Source of the DNA: Linnemannia elongata
Taxonomy: Eukaryota; Mortierellomycota; Mortierellomycetes; Mortierellales; Mortierellaceae
DNA length: 64,000 nucleotides
Assembly: GCA_036320915.1 (NCBI GenBank)
Contig: JAXBDG010000005.1
Span: 620,001-684,000, forward strand
Direction of reading: 5' to 3'
Under the pieces are notes generated by a model. The model was given only the letters and a program-made list of their open reading frames with translations, was not told where the DNA came from and made no database searches. The position numbers and the translations under genes were made by a program. This document shows, piece by piece, positions 42,811-54,044 of the stretch. Position 1 is the first letter of the stretch. Each line of letters starts with the position of its first letter.

Positions 42811-45800
42811 CAAAGACACCGGCATCAACAACTAAACAATCTCTTCTCATGCTGAAACGCTCTATATTTGTAGATGAGGAGCGAGCGCACAATTCATACT
42901 TCCTTGTAAACAACAACAACAACAAAAAAGATACTGTTAACAGAGAGAGCTTTGTTGACAGATCGCGGTGACCTCGCAAAGCACACAAGAAATGTACACA
43001 AGCAACCAACCAGGACGACAGGAGCGCCCCCTATTCCTTTCTGCTTTCACGCTCTCGCTTTGTTGCTTTTCTATTTTCCCCTTTTCGATGGTGTACTCCC
43101 TTTCTATTGCTATTGGGTGCTATTAGGGGTTCCAGCGAGGACGATAAGCGAAAAAGAACCGCCTGTCAAATGGGAAGCGAGATGGAGCATGAAAAGCAAA
43201 ATAAGGGGTAACTTACGAGGACAACTGGAAGAATGTAAACAAATACCAAGGGGATCGAGCGACGAAAGCGAAAAGGAAAAGATGGATAGAGGAAAGAGGA
43301 AGGAGGATCCATTCGGGACCGACCGCAAGCAACGAGGGATGGTAAAAGAAGGGGCCTGTTGGTAACATCTTTTTTTGTTTTCTATCACTGTGCTGCGATG
43401 CATAACTCACCCCTTATTCCCCTACTGCCCTCTTTCTGCTTCCATTCGATGCATAAAAAACAAGAAAAGAAAAGCGGATCAGAGGGTGCTTTCGATGTAT
43501 GTCCACAAAGAAGAAAGTGCATTGAAGTTCATTACTTCCATATGTACCAACGGAAAGAAGTAAAAAAAAGAATACGGTTGTTCCCTCCCTGTATCCATGC
43601 GGAATATTGAGTGAACGTACAGAACGATACCAAAATATGAGTATCCATTTTTTTTTTCTTTTTTGGCTCACTTTCTTTTTCTCTTCCTCCAAGTCTCAAG
43701 GGAACATCGGAGGCTGAACGCGCAGGCAGTCCTTGACCAATGGATGGGTAGAGTTGCGATTTAAGATTCCTTAAACGCCCTCTTTCCCTTCATCTGTACC
43801 ACGTCAACCCAGCCAAGGACAATTGGAAAACTGGATCCATTGGCTAATGGACGTTAGTTTTATTTTTTGTGTCTTTCATCCTGGGGTCAGTTGGTCACAG
43901 ACGAGAGAAACAAGTTTTTTTATTTTTTTGTTTTGGAGCTCAGTTTAACTTTCGGAGAATCCTTTTCTTTTCTATCATGGTGCATACGCATTCAAAAAGG
44001 GAAAGGAAAGGAGTGGATGGAGTTGGGGTTGAAGGCTAGAGGAAGAAGGATAGACCCTTGAATGGGGGGGGAATGACTGAGAATGAACATCGAGTGGGGG
44101 AGAAGCGGTGAAAAAAGGGGTGAGCAGGCATCGGAAGATTTCTTTCGCGTGCACGTTAAGGATCCCCGCGACGACTGGAAAAAGGAGAGCGAAGGGATCT
44201 TGACTGATTTCTTTGTTTGCTACTGTTCGGTCATCCTGACAATGTTACCCCGCATTTTTATTCCATAGTAAAGAATTTTTTGACGTCGTACTGAGGAGTG
44301 GCCTTTTGGATGACGCCCAAGACTTGTTCATTCATGTCATTCTCACCTTTCTCGATACCCTTCTGTCTTTTTCGGTCGCATCGAAACGAAAAAAGGATCA
44401 AAGAACGATCCGTTTCAGGTTCGTAAAGCGAATAAGGTGCACATGCCCTTTGACAGAAGAGCGAATGTATGAGTGCAAGTGCCAACAAAGTGTAACTTGA
44501 ATCAAAGACAAGAAGAAAGAGCATCTCAGCCTTGAATAAAAATGCGGGGTAGTGAGAGGGAGATGGAGAGGCAGGCCTTACGATGGATAGAAAAGTCAGA
44601 ATGTGGGGAAAACGGACTTTCTACTCTTTTGTGCCCTCCCTCGTGCACTTGTCTATCCTCTAAACCAATGGCAACTCGACTTCTATTTACCTTCCATTCT
44701 CAAGTGGTGAGCCGTTGGGAGTTGACAGACAGGCAACAAGCCCCTTTAACGCTTACCTTCAATTCCGCCGAGTCAAGTTTTTTTGCAAAAGGCTACGCTC
44801 TAATCCACCCCCTATTTTATTTTTCCCAAAGACCTCTGGGGCCTTGATGGAAGGAGTGGGCGAACAAGGCGAGTTCATGCCGAACAAGGGACATGGGAAG
44901 CCATTTATGCAGCGTGGATCAGAGCTCCGGAAACTCTCTTCTTCCAAGTCTCCTCTGGCCTAGACGATCAGACATCCATTTTTCTATCCTTTCGTTCGCT
45001 ATTTGCTACTTCACTTTCCACCACCCTCCCCCACATGCGTATTTGATACACCGCTCCAAGATGCTCTTCCTTCATCTCTAACAGATGCAGCACGTAACAA
45101 TTCGGAGAAAAGGATAACATGCAGATCCATCCCCACCTTGTCCTCCCCTTTTTCCTTTTCTCCCGAACAAATCCCTCTCCTACTCTCCCATTTCAGTGGT
45201 ACAGTGACTTGACAAGGATGCATGCAAGGTATGCGGGGTTCGGACTTCAAATGCGGGTGAGAATTGATCCCTTCCCTCCCTTTTACTTAGCTCCTCCCCA
45301 CCTTCGCCCCCCACCCCCCACTTTTTTTCTTTTCCTTTTCTTTACATGTAACCCCACCTTTACAACTCCGTGCAGTCTTTTTCATTCATATTATGACATG
45401 TACGTTATTACTTTAGTGCACGCGTGGTACAACCCACATTTGGTCCATTGATTCGTGGGGAAATGCAGAAAAAGAAAAAAAAAAAGTTCACCGCCCCCGC
45501 ATTTTTTCTTAATGGTGCACATGTCCATCTACTTTAATTTTTGAGCACTAGGAAACGATAGGGATGAGAGTGATCCCTATTTCCTGGAAGAGATGGATCG
45601 TGCATCTGAGGGAAGAAACAAGAGGGAAAATACGAAAGAGGGATGCAATGAGCGTAATCTCAAAAGAGAGGGGGTGGGGGTGGGGTTTGGGCTGAACGTG
45701 ATGGAAAGGAGCATTCGTGGAGTAGTTGGCAAGGGTTCGGAGAGGACAGGAGGGACATCTTTCGGTTGGTTTTGCTAAACTTTTCCATCCCTGTGACCCT

Positions 45801-46720
45801 GACTTGCCAGCATTCCTTCTTGTCATCCTTTATCCGATCGCGCTAGATGTTCATCTCGGATTTTTTTTTAACGCAAAAAAAAAAAGATGTCACTGCCATC
45901 GACGGGTGTATACATCTCGCAAACCCATTTACTCTAGATCGGTGTACACCACATGCGAGTCATTGATCTGCTCCCTTTACCTCCCGAGGAAAAAAAAAAG
46001 GACGTTCTAAAAACGACCAAACAATAACATTGAGCCATTAGATTTGTCAGGGACCGAAAACGCATGCGGATAATACTCACCATTGCTTCTCTATCGAGGA
46101 AAAGCCCTCTCCATCACGGCTAATTAAGATGTTCTCCCGAGACGAAGAGCGAGCGAGAGGAAAGGAAGGGGTCGTTGGGATTGCAATGGCTTGTCTCGGT
46201 TGGTCCGTGTTCATCCTAATCCAATTGATCAAGCTCTTCATGATGGACTTAACAGTCACTTGATTAAACGCGTCAATCCCCACGCGTTTGATACTTTGCG
46301 ATTTTTTTTTTTTTAGGTGGCAGTAGAATGTCGAATGGGCCAGCACAAAATATATTTTTTTCTAGCCTGGCCGTCATAACGGAAGGTCTCACCATTCAGT
46401 CTACTATCATTGCCAGGGACGAGGCTGGTTGTAAACGTGAGGGTGAGGGAGGGTTCGTAAAGTGCTTGTTAAGGGACTTCTGGCCCTACTTTCTTTTCTG
46501 GTATATAATCCCCCATCGCCTGCACCCCTGATCTCGATCACTATCTTCTTCACCTTTTGTTCATTCTCTTCTTTAAACGACCAAAAAAAAGTCCCTCTAG
46601 GGCTAAGCCTTTTTTTTATCTATTCTACCATCTATTTCTTACATATCTACATATATTATTCTTCGCTTTTTGTACCCATCCTTTTCAAACAAACAAACAA
46701 ACAAACCAGCAAACAGGCAA

Positions 46721-46734
46721 CCCCCCCCCCCCCC
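46721..46734 (+). repeat. C14 homopolymer in the 5' leader
   Basis: Fourteen consecutive C, preceded by a CAAA repeat array (46687-46708), end 17 bases before the ATG at 46752 and so lie in the probable 5' leader of the surface-protein gene. Confidence 0.7.
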
Positions 46735-46751
46735 GACCGACTACCTCCAAA

Positions 46752-48044
46752 ATGCCGTCGACAACAATCTACAAATTCTCAATGGCACACACCACCAACA
46801 GCTCCTTCCTAAGGTCCTCTTTCACCAAGGCCATCACCCCTCTCCGATCCACAGCCCCTACCCAAGCAATCCTATCTTCCACCACCACCGCCCTTGCTGC
46901 CCTCTTATCTTCCGCCCTCTCCCACACTCCTTCCACTAATTCCTCATCCTCTACTACAACCTCAGGAATCCGTCATAGTAGGATGCTCAGCAGACCATTC
47001 ACAGCACATTGGGCAACAACACTCGCCCTCCTTTCCATAACCCTCCTCTCCTATTGCTCCCTCCTCACCACCCCAGCCACAGCAGCTCCCGCAAAACATA
47101 CTCCAACACCCAACAACCTCGTGAACGCAATGGCCCTCACCTTCTCCGACACTTCGGCCCTCCCACTCCAACTCCAAATTGAATCCCAAGTCCGTGGAAC
47201 CCAAAAACTGGCCTACCTCCCCACCACCGGTCCCTCTCTCGATTTCTACTACCTCAACTATCGACCCACCTATATCGCCGGTCAGTCCACAATCGACTTT
47301 TGGATGATCTCTCCCAAGGGCGTCGCAGCTCCCAAGACAGCATCACTGGAACTGTTTGATGAGTTTGGCAAAATTCATTTGGCAACCTTGGTCAAGGAAG
47401 GGACCGAGATCCCACAGGACAAGGCTGGAACTGGAGAACCATTCTTGTGGAAGAGTTGGGTTGTGCCCAAGGAACTCAAGGCCGATTTTGACTTTTCGGA
47501 CAAGTTCCGAGTTATCTTGAAGACCTCTGACACTGTTTCTACACCTGCTGTGATGAACGTTGGTGGTGGAAGGGGAAAGAAGATGATGAACAAGAAGGTC
47601 GTCAAGAATGATAAGCGTTCAATGGCTACCTCAGTCCTTGGTAAGATCTTTAAGCGCGCCGCCGCCCCTGTCAACAAGGCCACCAAGGACACAATCGTCA
47701 AAGCCGCAGGATTTACCGTCGTTCAGGACCGCCAGTTCCGTATCAAAGGCTTGCAGGCTACTCCCGGCGGAAAAGTGAACCCCGCCAAGCTCCATGTCAA
47801 CAGCGTAGCTCCCCCAGCCAATAACGGCGCGAACGCTAATGCTAAGACCACCGTCGACTCCAAGGATGCCTCTACTTCCATCAACAACAAGGAGACGACC
47901 GCCTCTTCTGATTCTCCAGTTGTTCCTCAGACCGCAGGCAAGAAGTCGTCCGCTGTGTCATCCATGACAGACATCAACCCGTCCGTCTCGGTGATCGTCA
48001 CCTTCACAGTCGCGCTCCTTACCTTCTTCGGACTCCTTCTCTAA
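46752..48044 (+). CDS. Putative GPI-anchored cell-surface protein
   Basis: An intronless frame of 430 codons from the ATG at 46752, or 353 from the ATG at 46983. The second ATG opens a textbook signal peptide (MLSRPFTAHW, then TTLALLSITLLSYCSLL, cleavage near TAAPA). From the first ATG the same segment would be internal, with a Ser/Thr-rich extension before it. Residues about 135-270 form a beta-rich domain (LDFYYLNYRPTYIAGQSTID, ASLELFDEFGKIHLATLVKE, FRVILKTSDT) like the Ser/Thr-rich GPI surface (Kre9/Knh1-type) proteins of fungi, an inference. A Lys-rich middle and Ser/Thr/Asn-rich stalk lead to a C-terminal hydrophobic tail (SVSVIVTFTVALLTFFGLLL), as required for a GPI anchor. The short basic tail that a transmembrane protein would have is absent. 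Confidence 0.68.
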   Translation: MPSTTIYKFSMAHTTNSSFLRSSFTKAITPLRSTAPTQAILSSTTTALAALLSSALSHTPSTNSSSSTTTSGIRHSRMLSRPFTAHWATTLALLSITLLSYCSLLTTPATAAPAKHTPTPNNLVNAMALTFSDTSALPLQLQIESQVRGTQKLAYLPTTGPSLDFYYLNYRPTYIAGQSTIDFWMISPKGVAAPKTASLELFDEFGKIHLATLVKEGTEIPQDKAGTGEPFLWKSWVVPKELKADFDFSDKFRVILKTSDTVSTPAVMNVGGGRGKKMMNKKVVKNDKRSMATSVLGKIFKRAAAPVNKATKDTIVKAAGFTVVQDRQFRIKGLQATPGGKVNPAKLHVNSVAPPANNGANANAKTTVDSKDASTSINNKETTASSDSPVVPQTAGKKSSAVSSMTDINPSVSVIVTFTVALLTFFGLLL

Positions 48045-48707
48045 ACAACGCGTTCGCGTTCACCTTGCATTCTGACCTGTATTTTTTTTTTCTTGCTTCA
48101 TTGTTTGAATTTTTTCAATTCCTGTTCTTTTGAAAATATCCCCAAGTTGTATGTTATTCACACTACTCGAGTACCACCACCACCATTCATAGCCAATTGC
48201 CTTTTCCTCATTTGTATATCACCTCACCTTGCTCTCAATTAAAACATTGCATTCTTCAATCCATCTATTCAGCTGCCCAAGCGTGTAACAGGGAACAAAC
48301 CAAATGCATATCATTTTGTCAGGATATTTTTTAAAGTTTTGTACAATTGGTGAAGAACAATAATTGAAGAGGTGAGAGAAGAGGGAAATGAAAATAACAT
48401 GCGGTTGGTTAAAGGACTAGTGGAATAAAAAAAAAACAACAGTGATGTAGGAAAGGAACAACAAACGAAAATAAGGTGGAGTAGGAAATGCTAAAGAAAG
48501 GAGCGCCTTCTCTGGACACAAAAAAGGCGTTCAACAGAATAACGAGAATATTGAATAAAGGTAAAAGATGGGTGGGTAGAGTAGGTATTTCCTAGTGGAA
48601 ACATGAAGAAAGTAGAAAAAAGCTGACTGGCCACGTGCACGCAAAGCACGGAAAGGAACAGGAATGAAAAAAATTATGGCTGCAACGCCTTTGTATCACA
48701 ATGCCTC
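48045..48707. other. Intergenic between convergent 3' ends
   Basis: About 660 bp where the surface-protein gene (plus) and the bromodomain-kinase gene (minus) end tail to tail. It holds ATTAAAAC near 48238, a possible poly(A) signal. No coding sequence is seen. Confidence 0.5.
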
Positions 48708-51700
48708 TCAATCCAGGTTCTTGCGCACTTTCTTCCTGCCGCCTCCAAGGATCTCAAACTCCTTGAGGAGCTCGGCCAAGATCTCGGGCTGCTCCAGCCA
48801 ATCTCGCAACTGGTGAATCGTAGAGCGAGTGCTGGCCTCTGCCGTCAGACAGCGAAGCAAGAGCTCGCGCGATCGTTGTCCAGTGACCTCGCGCTCCAGC
48901 TGAAACTTGATCTGCTCGTCGGTCGAAATAAGGTAACGGATCGTCTTGATGTCATCTTCAATGGCTCCATTCCAGGGCGACTTGCCACTGAAAGTTCTCC
49001 AGATCAAAACTCCCAACGAGTATACATCCTCTGCACGCGGATCGACTGGCGGGAGGGGGGTATGGTCGTGCTTCGATCGAGGAAGCGTCAGAATCGATCT
49101 ATCAAATATGTACAATTGAAAAGGCAGTTGCAGTTAGCACTTTGATCCAAAAAGGCCATCAATTCACAAGTACTTCTCAAAAGTGCAAATGCGACGTACC
49201 TATACAGCTTGTAGCCGTGGTCTGGCGGGAGGATGACAAGAGGAAGAAGCGCCAACTCCTCGTCGGAAACGTGATCCTTCATGCTCCAACGCTTAACTTC
49301 CCCAGGTTCAACAAAAACAGACTTGCCAAAATCAATCACTCGAACCCACGGACGAGGGGTGTTGTCCTCCAACTTCAATAGCGGATCCTCGTCGACCATA
49401 ATGTTGACCTCGCTCAAATCACGATGTGCCAAGCCGGCTCCGTGGATCGAACTCAATGCCGCGACCATATCTCGAATGAGAGAGAGTTTTTGGCATGGAC
49501 TAGGGTGGCGTCTTGCGTTCGTCGCATAGGCTTTGAGTGTGTATGCGTACCTATTCATTTTTTTCGAGGGCGCAGAAAATAGATGAGTAAATTAATCAGA
49601 AAAGAAGGAAGCTCTATAATAACGCAGCAAGGCAAAACGGTTGAGAAATGAATGAGATACTTACTTGGTCATGGAGAGACCGACGAGATGGTCTTCATTG
49701 TCATCGATGATCGACTGGATCTGACCAACGCCTTCCAATCCACGCAGCTTGAGCAAACAAGCTACTTCGCGAACACGCTGCTCGAACGACTCGGCGTCCA
49801 TCTCCTTAAAGTTTTGAATCACAAGACCTTCTTCGCCTTGGACATGATAGATCCTCTTGAACAACCCCTGAGCGGAGTCGGCGATCAATGTCGGCTCAAT
49901 GGCGCTCCAGCTAGTATATGGCACTTGCTTCTCCCGAGCAGTAGCCCTAATATCCCTCAACATCTGCTCCTCGCGGTCGGTAAGCGCTCTTGTGAATCCA
50001 GCGCTGGTCGTCAGCAGTTTTCCTTGTTCGAATTCGTCATCCTGTCCTGACATGGATGGGGTAGCCAGTGTTGACGTTGGCGTTGACACGACCATCGGTA
50101 CTGGCTCCATCGTCGCCGTTACAAGAGGAGGTGTAAGGCGCGAGTCTCTGATTGCAGTCTGGGCTGTCGACGCAGATGTCTTCGGGGAGGCTTGGCCGAT
50201 CGTGACTGGCGCTGGTGTTGGATGGAATGACTTTGTCACAGGTAGTGGCACAAGAGGGGCTGAATGAACTGGAGTGGGCGAAGGGTGGGGTACTTGGCGG
50301 ATTGTGTACTTGGGCTGAATGGCTTGATGGCTTGAAGCAAGCTTGAAATTTAACTGCATAGCGTTGGCTGCTGCTGCTGCTGCTGCTGCGGCGGCGGCAT
50401 CGTTCCGTTCGTTCGCGGTCAATGAAGGCCTGCGCTTGGACACATGCCGCGTAACTGAAGCGCTGCCCTGTCTTCCAGAGATAGACTCTTCAAAAGGTCG
50501 CTTCAACTCTTGAGATCCTGATTTTTCATGTGGAACCCCAGGGTTAATCGGGGACGCTGCCAGTTTCGTCAGCGTTGGCATCGATGGGGATGTTGGAGGG
50601 AGCGTTGCTGTTGATGGCGGTGGTGTTAACGAGGGCAATATTGGTGAAGGAAGCGAAGGCAAAGCACTTGGCTCGACGCGGTCGGTCATAGAGCTCCTCG
50701 CTACTGTGGTGGTCACCGAAGGGGAAGATTGCCTTGATATTGGTACTTGAAGTTGGGTTGGTGGACCTGCTAGTGAATTTGAGGAAGCTTGTGACGGTGC
50801 CGAGGCGGCAGCGCTATCAGAAGGAGCGGGTTCGCCACTGTGCGCAGTGGGGCGCCAGAAGCCAAGGGCTTCCAAAAACCCCCTTTCCTGTTCTGCGGTC
50901 AATGTAGTGTCTACAAATGGACTCACATCGTGTCGAATCCTGCTCAACATGCGTTTCTCGAACCTGGCCGGGACATTGGTATCCAGATCGAGAGATTTTA
51001 CCCCCGCAAAGACAATCCAGGCACAGGGGCAGTCCAGATCACCCACCGTGATCATGTCATGGCGCTCACCAATGGGTTTGCCGAGCATGATGCGAGCCTT
51101 GATATGGACTAGTTTGATGGGATTGAGGCCACCGGCCGGATCGTTGAAGGGCTTGCTGACTCTGAGGTCACTCAAGATCGCCAAACGAGCACGTGGGTCA
51201 TCTCGGCAGTTGCCCAGCAGACTCCTGTTCTTGTTGATGTACATCCTCGCGAAACGAGGCTTCTCTGGCGACATGGGCTCTGGGATGTTCATCACATCGA
51301 TCAGAGGTTGGTGGAAATTCGCGAACAAATCAGTCGCCATGTCTGTCAACTTGCGATCCATTTCGCGGAACGTCTGCGCTCGAAAGAGGTAGAGTGGTCT
51401 AATGTAGAAATTGGTTAAAGCCGAAGGTATGTTAGCGAACGAACAGAGCGAGAAAAAGGCGAGAAGATAATTTTATGCCTTGAAAACACCCCCAAAAACT
51501 TACCCGGGATTATCAAGAGAAGCTATGGATGGATGATACATCTCTTGGGGCATTCTTGGGATAGGTAGTTGTCTATTAAGAGTAGAGTAAAGAGGAAGAG
51601 TCATATAGTCACATCGGGTGTGAGTTACGATCATTACTATGTCAATACATAGTTGTTATCATTAGGCAATGTATGAAAAGGATACGCGAGGTTTACCCGT

Positions 51701-54044
51701 CGCGATGAGCCATGAGAAGGCCATTGTATAAGAGCTGGAATTGCGTCGCCTGCTTATTAATATGGTCGCTTGGAGGATTGAAGGTGACAGCGTTCTTATA
51801 AATCTGCCACAGATCTTGTTCAAACTCGGCCTGCTTCGAGTAGCCCCTAGTGAAAGTGATATGGTCGGCAGTGCTGAGCAGCGCAGGATTCATTGGCTGG
51901 CTCAAAGACTGCTGTTGGAGCACAAAGGCTTTCCATAGGTTCTGTTCGATCGTCGTCAGGTCCATGGGGCGCTTGATGGACGTGTAGTAGCTCGTCAGGG
52001 TCAAAGGGACCTTGTTGATAAAGCTCTTGCTCACAGGGTTGCTCAAGAGGCGGTCGAGGATCGACATTCCCAGTCGGACAAGCTGCAAAGTTTCGTTAGT
52101 CCGAATATTCTGCTCAATCGCATCAGCAATGGATGCGGGAGGTGGGGGCGGTGAATTTGTAACATGAACATCACTCGACGATCCGGCAGGGGTCAGATCC
52201 TTCGGGAGCCGGGCCGACCGGGATTCACCAGGGTCGCTCGAGGATGGAGGAGCAGATGATTCGTTGCCTGATGCTGATGTTGATGATGATGAGGACGGCG
52301 TGGCGTCAACCAAGGGATACGATGATGAATGGTGAGATAACGAAGGCGCAGCTTCATCCGAGGCACCTGATGTTGAAACGTGGGATGTAGACGGCGCTGT
52401 ACCGTCCAAAAGCAGTATAGACAACGGGGAGGAGGTGGTGGCCTTGGGTGATGATGGCGGTGGTGATGAGACAATGCGGATTGGTTCGAACGATCCTGTG
52501 CTCGTTCCGCCGCTAATGGACCTTGGTGTAGGGAGCCGAACAGCGGTTGGGGCAGGCGAAGTCGCTGGCGAGCTGGACTTTGTGTATGATCTGCTACGGT
52601 GTCTTTTCAGCGGGGATGCGGCTGTCATCGTGATGTCTGTAGACTCATCCTTGACGACCGCATCTGGGACTACTGGACCTGCAGTATCCGCGGCAAAAAT
52701 AAACTTGATTGGAGGTAGCTCTGATTTTGTCAGTGGGGCGATCGTTTTTGCAGCATTCCGCTTCGAAGGCGACTTTTTCGGTGAAGGCGGGGCTCCGGAT
52801 GACAAACTTTGGCTCGAGTTTGACCGCGACATTGAACGCGATGCTCGAGGGACCACTGGCTTCGACACCGAGGGACTGGGCGTCACAGGGATAGAAGAAC
52901 CGGGCGGCACGCTGCGGTCGGTCTTAACCTTCTTGACGGTATTCTTTCGCTGGTCTAAATATGAAAGATAAAAGGATATGCGGACGAAATTGTTAGCACC
53001 CATCCTGCTATGATACTTAAATGCAGAACAGAAATACGTACTCAAAGGCATTTTTAATAACACAATAACTCACCAAAAATGGGGAAGTTTTTCGTAGGGA
53101 CAGTCTCTCCTGAGAGCATCTCATTATGTGTTCGCTTTGAGTTGTCCGCTGGCTGAATGGTCAGTGTAAGACTTTGCTGGTATAATGGCTCGGCATCAAC
53201 CGAAGTCGGGCGATGATTAGGTGAGGACGCAGGCGACAATGGAGTACTGCTCTTGCTTTTAGGAGAAGCAGATGGCTTTGACCGGGCAGAGTCTGGGTTG
53301 CGGAAGATATCTGGGATGTTTGGAAGGTCGCGTGGAATACGGATTTTGAATCCTGACGACTGCTGTGGGTGAGGAGCCGGGGATGGGCTGGCAGAAGGAC
53401 TTGAAGATTCCTTAGGTGGAGCTATTTGTTACAAGAGACGATGGCAGGCTAAGGATAAGGAGCTTGCTACCAATTGCTTCGTGATAATGAAAAACAACAA
53501 GACACCAGTTGATGAAGAGCGAGAAACAACCTGGCAAATTAATTGCACTTACATGGCTTGGTTGAGGTCGAGGTCAGGGGAGGTGAGGCTTTGGCTTGCA
53601 GAGAGATGTAGTTGGGAAGAGCGGATCCTTTTGGTGCAGCAGGTGTGCTGTCCGAATCAGGTCGTGATCCCTGCCACGAGCTGCCGCCGTAAGGCTTCAT
53701 CGGAACCGGAGCCGGGATGTTGGTTGGCGATGGTCGGGATGACTTTGACGGTGAAGATTTTTGCGTGTAGGCCATCTCCTCCTGCGATCGGTCGCCGTGG
53801 CTCCGATCGGCCTCTGATGTTTGTTGCAGAGTTATGGAAACGTCGAAAAGACGACGGATGGATTGACTGACGTTCTTATCGGTGGGTTGGTCGATATGTA
53901 TATGCAATGTTGCAGGTGTGTCCGGACGTTGGAGGTTTAAGTCCGGATGACCAGTGTCCAATGTTGCCGGAGGCGCTGACGATTGCTGCTGTGGCAAGGC
54001 TGGTTGGGGATATGTGGTGCCCGGAATCTTGACGAGATCGATAT
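48708..54044 (-). CDS. Bromodomain protein fused to an atypical kinase domain
   Basis: Seven exons keep phase throughout: 54044-53553, 53421-53074, 52954-51697, 51572-51504, 51398-49665, 49550-49200, 49098-48708. The 5' end is unresolved; the first in-frame ATG is at 53775 (1457 codons), but the frame is open back to an acceptor at 54045, so a further 5' exon is likely. From that ATG: residues 1-460 are disordered Ser/Pro-rich; about 465-608 form a bromodomain (NKVPLTLTSYYTSIKRPMDL, FEQDLWQIYKNAVTFNPPSD); 620-780 are an unrecognised folded part (FARMYINKNRSLLGNCRDD); then a disordered linker. From about 1130 there is a protein kinase domain with HRDLSEVNIMVDE (catalytic loop) and VIDFGKSV (DFG), then EDVYSLGVLIWRTFSGKSPW. 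The beta-3 Lys of VAxK appears as Gln (GLVIQNFK). A chromatin reader joined to a kinase suggests a nuclear signalling role; no partner is known. Confidence 0.85.

Larger units (their letters stand above)
41559..46751. other. 5.2-kb region without a supported gene
   Basis: The first kilobase is the transporter promoter and leader. The rest is low-complexity, mixed purine and pyrimidine tracts with many short A and T runs (42116-42126, 43648-43661, 45475-45485, 46300-46313). ORFs up to 137 codons occur on both strands, but none has convincing domain content, splice structure or family resemblance. A 55-codon ORF at 42643-42810 is the most protein-like. No tRNA is recognised. Confidence 0.5.
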
